A stretch of 64,000 nucleotides of DNA, taken from Flavobacterium croceum DSM 17960. Lineage in GTDB: Bacteria > Bacteroidota > Bacteroidia > Flavobacteriales > Flavobacteriaceae. The DNA lies in the NCBI RefSeq assembly GCF_002917885.1, contig NZ_PQNY01000002.1, positions 171,414 to 235,413 of the forward strand. The letters run 5' to 3'. Shown here piece by piece: positions 1-9,328 of this stretch. Below the pieces are notes generated by a model. That model worked only from the letters and a program-made list of their open reading frames with translations. It made no database searches and was not told the origin of the DNA. A program made the translations under genes and the position numbers. The first letter of the stretch is position 1. Each line of letters opens with the position of its first letter.

Positions 1-1884
1 CTCGTTTGGGTTGTTGTAAGGGCGACCAGAGGTAAATGTATGCGAAAATCCTACTTGCGAACGCAAATCGTTTATCCAGTATTTAGTTACTAACGATAGT
101 GTGTGTGCTGCTGCAAAACTAGGTGTTACTTTGTTTGCATAATTTTTATAATCTCTTTGCGCATCTAAATAAGAATACGACAACCAATATTCTAAATTTT
201 TAATGCTTTTGCCATCTCTCCAAAACAAATCAAACCCTTTTGCATCGCCATTACCCAAATTGGTGTAAGTAGAATTGTATTCTGCCAATCTTGTATTGTA
301 TTTTATTAAATTATCGTACTTTTTAAAATAAAACTCTGTTTTAAGTGTTCTACTTCCTTTGTTGTATTGGTAGCTAAAAATATAATGTGCTGCCTTTTCG
401 TTTTGCAATTGGTTTGTAAATTTTAAATAAGCTTGGTTTGGTGCTTGTTCAAACAAACCATAAGCCAATGAAAACTGACTCGTTTTGTTTACTTTATACC
501 CAAAAGATACTCTAGGCATAATACTACTTTGATGTAAATAATCGTTGTTTGCAAAACGCAAGCCTGTTTTTAAAAGCATTTTTTTAGTAAGCATAATATC
601 TGTTTCTGCAAAGGCTGCTACAATGTTTGCTTTATATCCGTATTGAAAATCTGTGGTTTGAAAAACATTGTAATTTTCGTCGAAATTAGTATTGAAATAA
701 TCGGCTCCAAAAGTGAGTTTTAGTTGTTTGGAAAACGATTTTCGTAATCGCGTTTTTAAGTGATAAGCGTGCTCTGTATTGTGCAAACGATCTACATGTA
801 AACCTATTTTATTTTCGCCCAAACCAAAACTTAATCCAGAGAACAATTGCCAACGGTTACCTAAGTTGTATTTGTAAGAAGTATTTAAATAGAAATTTTG
901 GTTGTTCATATCTACTTCTGTATTTTTAGGATTGTTGATACTCTCTTGTACCAAGTTGAATTTTGAAACATCAAAGGCGGCATAGAGTTTAAACAAACCT
1001 TCTTCCGATTTGTGTCTAAAAACTGTTTCTCCAGATAGGGTTTGGTAAGGTTTGTTCCAAGTAACATTTTGAGGTATTAAGGCTTGATAAGGCTGTAAGT
1101 TTAAATAAGCTGCGTTTACCGAAAGTGAATTTTTTTTCCAAACTTGTGTATTGGCTAAACCTAAACCCACTGTCATTAACGAAATATCGGTTTTTTCTAC
1201 CGACTCTTCATCATTCGTATTCAGTAATAATACACTCGATAAGGCTTCTCCATATTCTGCAGAATATCCGCCTGTAGAAAAAGAAATTCCGCTAAAAAGA
1301 AATGGAGAAAATCTACCACGTGTAGGCACATTTTGCGATGAGGCTCCATAAGGCTGTGCTACTCGTAAACCATCTACATAGGTTTGTGCCTCGTCTGCTT
1401 CTCCACCACGAACAAAAAGTCTACCACTTTCGCCTACGGTACTTGTGCCTGGTAGCGTTTGCAACGCTGCTATTATATCGCCATTTGAGCCTGCTGTTGT
1501 AACAATATCTAGTGGTTTTAACACCGTTACTTTTGCTTTTTCTCCTGCTTCAAAAGTACCTGCTGTAATCACTACTTCGTTGAGTGTATTGGCACTTTCT
1601 TTTAGTATGTAGGTGCGTGGTTTATAACTTTCAATAACAATATTTTGTTTTATGGTTTCATACGACAAAAAAGTAATTTGTAGTACTTGATTGCCTTTGG
1701 CTTGAGTTTCAAACAAAAAATCTCCTTTTTCATTTGATGAACCTCCATCGTAAGTGCCTTCTACAAAAATGTTGGCTCCTTGTATTGGATTCCCTTTGGT
1801 ATCGGTAACTTTTCCAGAAATTTTGGTTTGAGCAAAACCCAAAACAGTGCCTAAGCATAGAAATAAAGTGTAAAATATTTTCAT
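1..1884 (-). CDS. TonB-dependent outer-membrane receptor (3' end outside window)
   Basis: Translation from the ATG at 1884 stays open for 628 codons to the window edge, so the C-terminal part of the barrel is missing. Residues 1-19 are a signal peptide ending FAQ. Residues 21-98 form a carboxypeptidase-regulatory-like beta-sandwich (KISGKVTDTKGNPIQGANIF), typical of Bacteroidota receptors. The plug follows, with a TonB-box-like stretch (LNEVVITAG, 101-109), RGG at 158-160 and YVDG at 168-171. The rest is beta-barrel with many aromatic residues. It should sit in the outer membrane and import a substrate using TonB energy. No SusD partner is visible, so a siderophore, metal or vitamin ligand is as likely as a glycan; the substrate cannot be told from sequence. 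Confidence 0.93.
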   Translation of the reverse strand, partial: MKIFYTLFLCLGTVLGFAQTKISGKVTDTKGNPIQGANIFVEGTYDGGSSNEKGDFLFETQAKGNQVLQITFLSYETIKQNIVIESYKPRTYILKESANTLNEVVITAGTFEAGEKAKVTVLKPLDIVTTAGSNGDIIAALQTLPGTSTVGESGRLFVRGGEADEAQTYVDGLRVAQPYGASSQNVPTRGRFSPFLFSGISFSTGGYSAEYGEALSSVLLLNTNDEESVEKTDISLMTVGLGLANTQVWKKNSLSVNAAYLNLQPYQALIPQNVTWNKPYQTLSGETVFRHKSEEGLFKLYAAFDVSKFNLVQESINNPKNTEVDMNNQNFYLNTSYKYNLGNRWQLFSGLSFGLGENKIGLHVDRLHNTEHAYHLKTRLRKSFSKQLKLTFGADYFNTNFDENYNVFQTTDFQYGYKANIVAAFAETDIMLTKKMLLKTGLRFANNDYLHQSSIMPRVSFGYKVNKTSQFSLAYGLFEQAPNQAYLKFTNQLQNEKAAHYIFSYQYNKGSRTLKTEFYFKKYDNLIKYNTRLAEYNSTYTNLGNGDAKGFDLFWRDGKSIKNLEYWLSYSYLDAQRDYKNYANKVTPSFAAAHTLSLVTKYWINDLRSQVGFSHTFTSGRPYNNPNE

Positions 1885-2053
1885 AGTTTGTTATTTTGAT
1901 ACCACAAAGTTGATACAATATAGTAATTATAAAAATACAATGTAACCGAATTGTATTATTTTAAAGATGAATTGTAATTTTAATGCTATGGTGAAAATTA
2001 TGTGCTGTATATAAAAACGTATTTGTTTTTAATACTTTAGCCTAAATAACATC

Positions 2054-2091
2054 AAAAGGTTTACTCATTAATAGTGAATAAACCTTTTTTT
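2054..2091. terminator. Hairpin with T7 tail on the plus strand
   Basis: AAAAGGTTTA at 2054-2063 is complementary to TAAACCTTTT at 2079-2088, with a 15-nt loop; seven T residues follow on the plus strand. No plus-strand gene lies upstream, so it probably backs up the terminator at 2270 for minus-strand transcripts, or belongs to the leader of the TonB receptor mRNA. Confidence 0.5.
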
Positions 2092-2269
2092 GATTATGCT
2101 TTCGCACTTATTTGTACAGTATAAAATTTGAGAAGTTGTACTACTTATTTTTTTACAGATTTTAAGAATAGTAATGATAATCTGTTGGAATTTATTATTT
2201 ATAAGATAAAATTTTAAAAACTAAAAAGGTATTTAAAAACTGATAAAGACTTAAATATCTATAAATGAA

Positions 2270-2305
2270 AAGGGTAAATTTTAATGAAGTATAAAATTTA
2301 CCCTT
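2270..2305 (-). terminator. Terminator after the GlcD-like oxidase
   Basis: A perfect 14-bp inverted repeat (2270-2283 with 2292-2305, 8-nt loop) lies 21 bp after the stop of the oxidase gene. On the minus strand the stem is followed by a short T-rich run. Confidence 0.7.
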
Positions 2306-2325
2306 AAATTATTAGAAAATTGACT

Positions 2326-3732
2326 TTAAATATCTTCGTCTGGAAAAATTTTACCTGGGTTTAAAATATTGTTTGGATCAAAAATACGTTTTATACCTTC
2401 CATAAGTTCCAAATGGGTTTTACTAAAAGCAATATCCATGTAATTTTTTTGTACCCAACCAATTCCGTGCTCGCCAGATAAGGTTCCTTTTAATGAAACT
2501 GTAAGCTCAAAAATTTCTCGTATGCCTTTGGGTACTTCTTTTTGCCATTGCTCTTCGGAAAGGTTTGCTTTAATAATATTTACATGCAAATTTCCATCGC
2601 CTGCATGCCCATAACACACCGATTTAAACCCATATTTTTCTCCTATTTGCTTAATACCTTTTAGCAATTTGGGCAACTCATATCTTGGTACTACTGTATC
2701 TTCTTCTTTGTATACAGAGTTTGCTTTTACGGCTTCGGCTACGCCTCTGCGCATCTTCCAGAGTGCATTTTTTTGATCTTCGGTATCTGCAAAAAGAACC
2801 TCGTCTATTTCAAATTGTTCTACCACCGAAACAATTTTTTCGGCTTCTTGCATTAATATACCTAGATAATTACCATCTACTTCTATTAATAAATGTGCTT
2901 GATGGTTTGGTTTTACGGCTACACTTATACCTTCTACATACCGTAATGACCAATCTATAGCATCGCGCTCCATAAACTCTAAAGCACTTGGTGTAATACC
3001 TGCTTTAAAAATTTCAGAAACTGCCTCGCAAGCTTGTTCAGCTTTATAAAAAGGTACTAACATGAGTATATTATGGTTTACTTTTGGAAGCAACTTGAGT
3101 ACAATTTTGGTAACAATACCTAGTGTTCCTTCGCTACCAACCATAAGTTGGGTAAGATTGTAACCTGTAGCGTTTTTTAATGTATTTGCTCCTGTCCAGA
3201 TAATTTCGCCATTGGGCAATACAACTTCTAAGTTTAAAACATAGTCTTTTGTAACCCCATATTTTACAGCGCGTGCTCCGCCTGAGTTTTCAGCGATATT
3301 TCCGCCAATAAAACAACTCCCTAAACTACTTGGGTCTACTGGGTAAAAAAGTCCTTTATCTGCAACAGCTTCTCTTAGTATTTGGGTAATTACGGCAGGC
3401 TCTGTAATTACCTGCACGTTTTTTTCATCTATATCGATTATTTTATTTAATCGCTCGGTAGAGAGTGCTATGCCTCCATATACAGAAAGCGCCCCGCCAC
3501 TTAAACCGGTTTTGCCTCCTATGGGTGTAGTAGGTATTTTAAATTCGTTGGCAAGTTTAATAATTTCGGCTATTTCAAAAGTATTGGCAGGTTTTACCAC
3601 TATATGAGGTGGAAAAGTTAAATCTTCTGTTTCATCATGACCATAATTATTTAAGGTTTCTTGGTCTGTAAAAACATAGTTTTCTCCTACTATCTTTTTT
3701 ATTTCGCTTAAAATGTGTGCCAAATTATTCAT
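2326..3732 (-). CDS. GlcD-like FAD-linked 2-hydroxyacid oxidase/dehydrogenase
   Basis: This is a flavoprotein of the GlcD / D-lactate dehydrogenase family, which oxidises 2-hydroxy acids such as D-lactate or glycolate with FAD. Counting from the ATG at 3732 it has 468 residues: FAD-binding type-4 domain at about 38-180 with GGKTGLSGGA (72-81) and FIGGNIAENSGGARAVKYG (141-159), then the FAD-oxidase C-terminal domain with GHAGDGNLHVNI (375-386) and GEHGIG (420-425). An in-frame ATG at 3756 would overlap the upstream gene by 14 bp; 3732 is preferred because it falls just after that gene's stop and begins at the family N-terminus. No iron-sulfur (GlcF) domain is attached. Exact substrate is not known. 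Confidence 0.9.
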   Translation of the reverse strand: MNNLAHILSEIKKIVGENYVFTDQETLNNYGHDETEDLTFPPHIVVKPANTFEIAEIIKLANEFKIPTTPIGGKTGLSGGALSVYGGIALSTERLNKIIDIDEKNVQVITEPAVITQILREAVADKGLFYPVDPSSLGSCFIGGNIAENSGGARAVKYGVTKDYVLNLEVVLPNGEIIWTGANTLKNATGYNLTQLMVGSEGTLGIVTKIVLKLLPKVNHNILMLVPFYKAEQACEAVSEIFKAGITPSALEFMERDAIDWSLRYVEGISVAVKPNHQAHLLIEVDGNYLGILMQEAEKIVSVVEQFEIDEVLFADTEDQKNALWKMRRGVAEAVKANSVYKEEDTVVPRYELPKLLKGIKQIGEKYGFKSVCYGHAGDGNLHVNIIKANLSEEQWQKEVPKGIREIFELTVSLKGTLSGEHGIGWVQKNYMDIAFSKTHLELMEGIKRIFDPNNILNPGKIFPDEDI

Positions 3733-3742
3733 ACTATACTTT

Positions 3743-6700
3743 TTATTTAAATCCAACTATTTGCTCTTCGGCAGCAATAACTTCTTCTACATATTTTTTA
3801 AACAAAGGATAATCTGAAGGTTTTATGTTTTCCCAAGATAGTAGTGCATTTCTTGTTACCTTGAGTGTATTTGGAGCTGTAAGTTCGTATGAAATACTAT
3901 AGGAATGACCTTTAAAACTTAAGGTTTTGTTTTGTGGTATCTCTATAATTTTCATCTCTTTGGGTACATTTACAAATACTGTATTGTGGTATTCGTTTGT
4001 GTTTTCATAATTCATGTAACGGATATCATATTTTCTAGTATCTTGTGATATAATATCTCGTGTATATACATTTTGAATAAAATTTACTGGCATTATTTTT
4101 AAACTTCCAACTGTTTGTAAACGCTCTTGTATAGAAAACTGGGTTTCAAACTGCATACTTGGTTCAAACATTTCGTTTGATAGTTGTTTGGCATATTTGT
4201 AGGTAACAACTTTTTTTAGAATTTGATTAAAATCTTCTTCAATTCTTTTCTTTCTAATTTCTTCTGTAGTAGAAGGTAAAAAGAATTCATTATAATACGA
4301 TTTTCCTGCACCCTGTTGAGTTATTTTGTTTGTAAACGTTTTCGAATTTTCATCAACATTTATTACTGTTTCTGAAGTAGTTATATTTTTTATAGCATTG
4401 GTAAACGGTATTTTAACAATCGTGCTTTTTTCGTTTTCTGTTTTATCAAAAGAAATAACTAGAGCGTTGGCTTGATATAAAGACATGGGTAAAGCTTTAA
4501 AAGGCAAATATTTATCGGTAAGTTCTAGAAAATATTCTTTATTATCGATCCAAACCTTTACAATACAATGGTTAAAGTCTTTGTTTGGTAATGCCATAGC
4601 GGCATCGCCATTATCGTTGGTAAGCACTAAAACCAAATTTGCTTTAAGGTTTGCCATTTGTGCTAAAGAAACAAACAAGGTTGATACATCTTTACAATCA
4701 CCTAACTTGGTGGTAATGGTTTTTGAAGGTTTTTGAGGCACATAACCACTCTGACGAAAATCTTGAGAGCTGTAGTTGATGTTTTTTTCTATATAAGTGT
4801 AAATCTTTTTGGCTCGCTCTTCTTCTGAAAGATTACTAAACCCATTAGGGAAAATTTCGGTAAAGGTATTTTTGGTTATTTTATCTGTTTTTAAATTCTT
4901 TTTTACTAGGTCTGCGTACCAATTGGAGATTTCTTTCCAACTTTGTATAGTACCTACTTGCAAAGTGTTTGTAATATCGCCATAAATAGGTGCATAAGGT
5001 TCTTGTAAAGCTAAAGCTGGAACGTTTGTTTTTTTCCAAACCATACAGTTTTTACCATTTATTTTTTTTGTACTAAAAGGCATTTGACCATTATTGTAAT
5101 AGGTATTAAATTTAACATCTTGCGGGTAGATTATGGTAAAACTTACTTCTACTTCTGGGTAAATAGAATTAAAATAACACGATACATCAAAATCTTTGTA
5201 AAATCTGCCATACGAGTTTTCAAAACGATCATACTGAATAAACAAAACATCTCCAACTTTTAAATCTGTAAATACCAATGTACCTCCTCCATCATCTGCA
5301 GGAACCACACTACCGTCTTGTTTAATAACTTCAGATTTGATAATATTATCATAATTGGATATTGAATATTCTTTCATTTCTTCTATCCCTTTCTCTGAAG
5401 TGATTTCGTAGACATAGGTTACTTTGGATTTTCTACCTCCTTCTGGCAATACATTTACAATATATTCATCGAGTAAATAAGTAACGCCAAAGTCTCCTTT
5501 TAAAGTGGTATTTCTTCTCTCTTTAATAAGTTTATAAATATCTTTGGTTTCTACATCTTCAATCTCATCGTGTACTTTGGTAATATCATACAATCGTTCT
5601 CTTAAATCGCTGTCGCCAGAATTGTGCGAAAGAGATTCTCTAATATATTTTTCGGCATTTTTAATATCTTTTTTATCAATATAAACTTGAGCTTTTTTCT
5701 TTAAATTTTCAAATGAATAAGGATAATATGCTAAATTTTCTTCTATATATTGCAATGCTTCATCGTACTTATTTTCGTTATTCAATACAGTAATGTATCG
5801 GTTTCTATAATCGTTTAAATACGGGTACTTATTTATTTGTTGCAACATAAGTTTTTTGGCATCTTCCTTTCTATTGGCATCTTGGTAAGAGCTTATAAGC
5901 ATTCTTTGCACTTCATAGTCTTCTACAGATGCGTTTATTTCTTCTAGCATTTGCAAATATTTTGTCTTATCATCTTTAAGACTTAAATATAACGAAGCCA
6001 CAATTTGTTTAAAATTGATGTTATTGTGCGAATTGTCTAGTAGATTTTGCATTAAAGAAAACATTTTTTCTTTATCTAAATTTCTAGAGGCAAGTATAAA
6101 ATCAAACATATTGGTATAATATATTGCTTTATATTGCTTGCTTTTATCTCTATATTCTTCGAGTTCTTTTAAGGGCGCGTTTCTTAACCAATCGGAATCA
6201 CTCATTTTATTTAACGTACATAAAACATAGTCTTTATCGTTGGTTTCCATATTTTTAAAAATCTCTTCTACCTTTTGAGAATCATCCATTAATGTATAAT
6301 ATTTATTAAAATATTTCATTATTAGAGAGCTTTTTGGATATTTAATATCTAAACCTTCTAGAGCTTCTTGTGCTAGTTCTTTTTTCTCATTGGCAGCATA
6401 AGCCTCGTAAAGTAATATTCTATACAATACATTATCTGGATTTTTGGCTACTAAATCTTTAAAATATTTTTCAAACGGAAGACTTACTTCTTGTGGATTA
6501 ATTTCTTCTAATGAAGATGTTTGATAAGGCATATAAGTATCGGAATATTGCAACTCAGTAGCAATTGTAGTATCTAAATTTCTGAGTAAAACGGCCAAAT
6601 AACTTGCTCTTTCATTTTCTACTTTAAACAAAATTCTGTTCGTACCTTTTTTAAGGTTTATGGTAAGAGTATAAGCGTCAATATTATTGGTACCTGTATC

Positions 6701-7489
6701 GTTGTTGGTATAAATTTCGGTATCATTTACAAAAATTTTTAACCCTTTTGATGTTCCAAAACTTAAATTATAGGTTTTGTTTTCGGGAATGGTTACAAAA
6801 GTTTGAGCATACATTATACCCGTACCATATTCTGCTTCATTGTAAAAGAAATGGTAAATTTCATTTTGCTCTTTTTTTGGATTATACCAACCTACTTTAC
6901 CATTACTATTGGCGTTGAATAACTTATCATTTTTGGCATAATATTCTGGTTCGTATTCTGTTTCTAGTCCGCTACTATTCAGGTTTTCAAACACACCGCA
7001 AAATTGCCATTTTTTAATAGCTTGAAACGCATTAAAAACAGTAGTTGCTTCGGCTAGGTTATTTTTCTTTCTTTCTAATATTGCCTTTCTATATTGTACT
7101 ATATTAAAATTCTTAAATGCTTTGGATTGTGCTAAAAAATTAATTTTTTCAACCATCAAATCATCAAAATACTCACCATTTATATTGCCACAAACAAAAT
7201 TAGAATTGATAAGCGGGTCAATATAATACTGAGCGTTAGGTAGATTTTCTATGTTTTTCAAAAAAGTAGCATCATACTCTATTCTACCCATTTCTTCGTC
7301 TATAAGAGCATCTAAAAAAAGTAATTCTACTTGATTGTATTTAGATTTAGAAAATTGCTTATCAAATAAATTTCGAGCCTCTGTTCTTTTATTTTCCAGT
7401 AATAATTGAAGAACTTGAGAATAATTTTGTTGTTGTGCACTCACTGTAACAACAAACAAACAAACCAATACAAATACTATTTTTTTCAT
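3743..7489 (-). CDS. Exported DUF3857/transglutaminase-like protein with TPR-like region
   Basis: A 1248-residue protein with a signal peptide at 1-18 (hydrophobic core, SAQ end). The first half is rich in helical TPR-like repeats. A DUF3857 domain lies at about 650-830 and a transglutaminase-like core at about 880-1010, with catalytic Cys at about 932 (LGDCKD) followed by a His (FNHC) and an Asp (LELTDKY) in the expected order. Such proteins are common in Bacteroidota and are likely periplasmic, but their substrate is unknown; protease or peptide-crosslinking activity is possible. The gene follows pcm after 19 bp and is followed closely by the GlcD-like gene, so the three may be cotranscribed. 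Confidence 0.85.
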   Translation of the reverse strand: MKKIVFVLVCLFVVTVSAQQQNYSQVLQLLLENKRTEARNLFDKQFSKSKYNQVELLFLDALIDEEMGRIEYDATFLKNIENLPNAQYYIDPLINSNFVCGNINGEYFDDLMVEKINFLAQSKAFKNFNIVQYRKAILERKKNNLAEATTVFNAFQAIKKWQFCGVFENLNSSGLETEYEPEYYAKNDKLFNANSNGKVGWYNPKKEQNEIYHFFYNEAEYGTGIMYAQTFVTIPENKTYNLSFGTSKGLKIFVNDTEIYTNNDTGTNNIDAYTLTINLKKGTNRILFKVENERASYLAVLLRNLDTTIATELQYSDTYMPYQTSSLEEINPQEVSLPFEKYFKDLVAKNPDNVLYRILLYEAYAANEKKELAQEALEGLDIKYPKSSLIMKYFNKYYTLMDDSQKVEEIFKNMETNDKDYVLCTLNKMSDSDWLRNAPLKELEEYRDKSKQYKAIYYTNMFDFILASRNLDKEKMFSLMQNLLDNSHNNINFKQIVASLYLSLKDDKTKYLQMLEEINASVEDYEVQRMLISSYQDANRKEDAKKLMLQQINKYPYLNDYRNRYITVLNNENKYDEALQYIEENLAYYPYSFENLKKKAQVYIDKKDIKNAEKYIRESLSHNSGDSDLRERLYDITKVHDEIEDVETKDIYKLIKERRNTTLKGDFGVTYLLDEYIVNVLPEGGRKSKVTYVYEITSEKGIEEMKEYSISNYDNIIKSEVIKQDGSVVPADDGGGTLVFTDLKVGDVLFIQYDRFENSYGRFYKDFDVSCYFNSIYPEVEVSFTIIYPQDVKFNTYYNNGQMPFSTKKINGKNCMVWKKTNVPALALQEPYAPIYGDITNTLQVGTIQSWKEISNWYADLVKKNLKTDKITKNTFTEIFPNGFSNLSEEERAKKIYTYIEKNINYSSQDFRQSGYVPQKPSKTITTKLGDCKDVSTLFVSLAQMANLKANLVLVLTNDNGDAAMALPNKDFNHCIVKVWIDNKEYFLELTDKYLPFKALPMSLYQANALVISFDKTENEKSTIVKIPFTNAIKNITTSETVINVDENSKTFTNKITQQGAGKSYYNEFFLPSTTEEIRKKRIEEDFNQILKKVVTYKYAKQLSNEMFEPSMQFETQFSIQERLQTVGSLKIMPVNFIQNVYTRDIISQDTRKYDIRYMNYENTNEYHNTVFVNVPKEMKIIEIPQNKTLSFKGHSYSISYELTAPNTLKVTRNALLSWENIKPSDYPLFKKYVEEVIAAEEQIVGFK

Positions 7490-7508
7490 CTACTATAATT
7501 GATATAAA

Positions 7509-8150
7509 TTAATTTTTATTTTCTAAAAGTGGTACAAACTTAAACTCACCAAATTCATGTTTTTCAAATTGAGTTTCGTTTTTTCTGATAAGCATTGTCA
7601 TAATTTGTTCTTGTTCGCCCACGGGTATTACAAGCCTACCTCCTATTTTGAGTTGTGCCATTAAAGCTTGCGGAATTACAGGCGCTCCTGCTGTTACAAT
7701 AACGCTATCAAAAGGAGCATATTGTGGTAATCCTTTATAACCATCTCCAAAAGATAAATGCTTGGGTTTTATACCCATTTTTGGCAACAACAACGAGGTC
7801 GTTTTAAAGAGTTCTTTTTGTCTTTCTACCGAAAATACTTTGGCGCCCATAGCCACCAAAACGGCTGTTTGATAACCGCTACCTGTACCTATTTCGAGTA
7901 TTTTGTCGTCTTTTTTTACTTGAAGCAGCTGACTTTGAAAAGCAACAGTATACGGTTGCGATATGGTTTGACCTGCACCAATAGGAAAAGCCTTATCTTG
8001 ATATGCAAAATCTTCAAAACTAGAATTGAGAAATAAATGTCGCGGAATTTTTTTTATCGCTTCCAAAACGTTTTTATCCTTAATTCCTTTTTCTTCAAGT
8101 TGTTTGGCTAATAAGTTGCGTAATCCTTGATGCTTTGCTGTGTCTTTCAA
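7509..8150 (-). CDS. pcm: Protein-L-isoaspartate O-methyltransferase
   Basis: Pcm uses S-adenosylmethionine to methylate L-isoaspartyl residues that arise by protein ageing, starting their repair in the cytoplasm. The 213-residue length is normal. The family motif GAGQTISQPYTVA is at 58-70 and SAM-binding motif I (LEIGTGSGYQTAV) at 85-97. The start is a TTG at 8150, giving MKDTAKHQGLRN, the expected N-terminus; no ATG fits. A -7-like TATTTTTA lies about 20 bp upstream on the minus strand. First gene of a probable three-gene minus-strand unit. Confidence 0.93.
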   Translation of the reverse strand: MKDTAKHQGLRNLLAKQLEEKGIKDKNVLEAIKKIPRHLFLNSSFEDFAYQDKAFPIGAGQTISQPYTVAFQSQLLQVKKDDKILEIGTGSGYQTAVLVAMGAKVFSVERQKELFKTTSLLLPKMGIKPKHLSFGDGYKGLPQYAPFDSVIVTAGAPVIPQALMAQLKIGGRLVIPVGEQEQIMTMLIRKNETQFEKHEFGEFKFVPLLENKN

Positions 8151-8258
8151 TTTGGGAGTAATTATTTTTGTAAAAATAGAATGAAATTATCCAAAAAACA
8201 AATTCAAAATTCTAAAAAACTTCCTTCAGACAATTCTTTTGTTAATAACAAATGTGCT

Positions 8259-8266
8259 ATTTTTGT
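8259..8266 (+). promoter_or_regulatory. -7 promoter element for the Gfo/Idh gene
   Basis: TATTTTTG matches the Bacteroidota -7 consensus TAnnTTTG. A TTTG at 8239-8242 could be the -33 element, although the 16-bp spacing is short. The ATG lies 22 bp downstream. Confidence 0.6.
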
Positions 8267-8288
8267 TCTTTAGTTCAAAATACACTTT

Positions 8289-9266
8289 ATGTTAAAAGTT
8301 GGAGTTCTTGGCGCAGGCCATCTTGGAAAAATACATTTACTATTATTACAACAATCTTCCAACTATGAATTGGTTGGTTTTTACGATGAAAATGCAGAAT
8401 ATGCCGAAAAAATAGCCACCGAATTTGGATACAAAAGATTTGATACCATAGCCAAATTAATTCATGCTGTAGATGTAGTCGATATTGTTACCCCTACACT
8501 TTCGCATTACAAATGTGCCAAAGTTTCAATAAAAAGTGGCAAACATGTTTTTATAGAAAAACCCATTGCAACAACTGTCGAAGAAGCCGAAGAAATAATT
8601 GCCTTAGCCAAAGAATACAACGTAAAAGGGCAAGTTGGTCATGTAGAACGTTTTAATCCCGCTTTTACAGCAGTTCGAGAACAAATAGAAAACCCTATGT
8701 TTATAGAAACGCATCGTTTGGCAGAATTTAACCCGCGTGGCACAGATGTTCCTGTAGTTTTAGACTTAATGATTCACGATATTGATGCTATATTGAGTGT
8801 TGTAAAATCAAAAGTAAAATCGGTACACGCAAGTGGTGTTTGTGTATTGAGTAAATCTCCAGACATTTCAAATGCGCGAATTGAATTTGAAAACGGTTGT
8901 GTTGCCAATATTACTTCGAGTAGAATTTCTATGAAAAATATGCGTAAATCACGTTTTTTTCAAAAAGATGCTTACATTTCTGTAGATTATTTGGAGAAAG
9001 TGTGCGAAGTAGTAAAAATGAAAGACGCTCCAAAAGAAGAAGATTTAAACGGATTTGAAATGATACTACAAAATGCCGAAGGCGAACGCAAACAAATTTA
9101 TTTTAACAATCCAGAAGTAGCACCAAACAATGCCATTTTAGACGAATTAGAAACATTTGCCGATGCCATAAACAACGATACTACACCTGTTGTAACATTA
9201 GAAGATGGAACCGAAGCATTACGTGTAGCTTATATGATTATTGATAGTATGAATGAGAATAATTAG
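8289..9266 (+). CDS. Gfo/Idh/MocA-family oxidoreductase
   Basis: An NAD(P)-dependent oxidoreductase of 325 residues. The N-terminal Rossmann fold carries VGVLGAGHLGKIH (G8, G10, G13), and the family signature EKP is at 90-92 (FIEKPIATT). The C-terminal half is the alpha/beta substrate domain, with VGHVERFNPAF and a HDIDA motif (likely catalytic His/Asp). Family members act on sugars, inositols or related polyols, and the substrate cannot be deduced here. The gene begins a long plus-strand run and is followed after 62 bp by an acyl-CoA dehydrogenase gene with no obvious pathway link. Confidence 0.9.
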   Translation: MLKVGVLGAGHLGKIHLLLLQQSSNYELVGFYDENAEYAEKIATEFGYKRFDTIAKLIHAVDVVDIVTPTLSHYKCAKVSIKSGKHVFIEKPIATTVEEAEEIIALAKEYNVKGQVGHVERFNPAFTAVREQIENPMFIETHRLAEFNPRGTDVPVVLDLMIHDIDAILSVVKSKVKSVHASGVCVLSKSPDISNARIEFENGCVANITSSRISMKNMRKSRFFQKDAYISVDYLEKVCEVVKMKDAPKEEDLNGFEMILQNAEGERKQIYFNNPEVAPNNAILDELETFADAINNDTTPVVTLEDGTEALRVAYMIIDSMNENN

Positions 9267-9294
9267 CAAATTTGATAATGTAACAAACAGTCTT

Positions 9295-9316
9295 AACTTG
9301 AAACCTGAAAATTGAA
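9295..9316 (+). repeat. GAAAC micro-repeat, copy 1
   Basis: AACTTGAAACCTGAAA at 9295-9310, followed by ATTGAAAC, is a degenerate array of a (T)TGAAAC unit just upstream of the next gene's start. The same 16 bases occur at 14751-14766, and 12 of them at 12593-12604. Confidence 0.6.
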
Positions 9317-9328
9317 ACAAAAATACAA

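Larger units (their letters stand above)
1885..2325. other. 441-bp intergenic region with two hairpins
   Basis: This gap lies between the start of the TonB receptor and the end of the GlcD-like oxidase, both on the minus strand. It holds two inverted repeats (2054-2091 and 2270-2305), annotated separately. The remainder is AT-rich and I see no coding frame, tRNA or clear TAnnTTTG promoter. The TonB promoter should lie in about 1890-2050 but I cannot place it with confidence. Confidence 0.6.
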
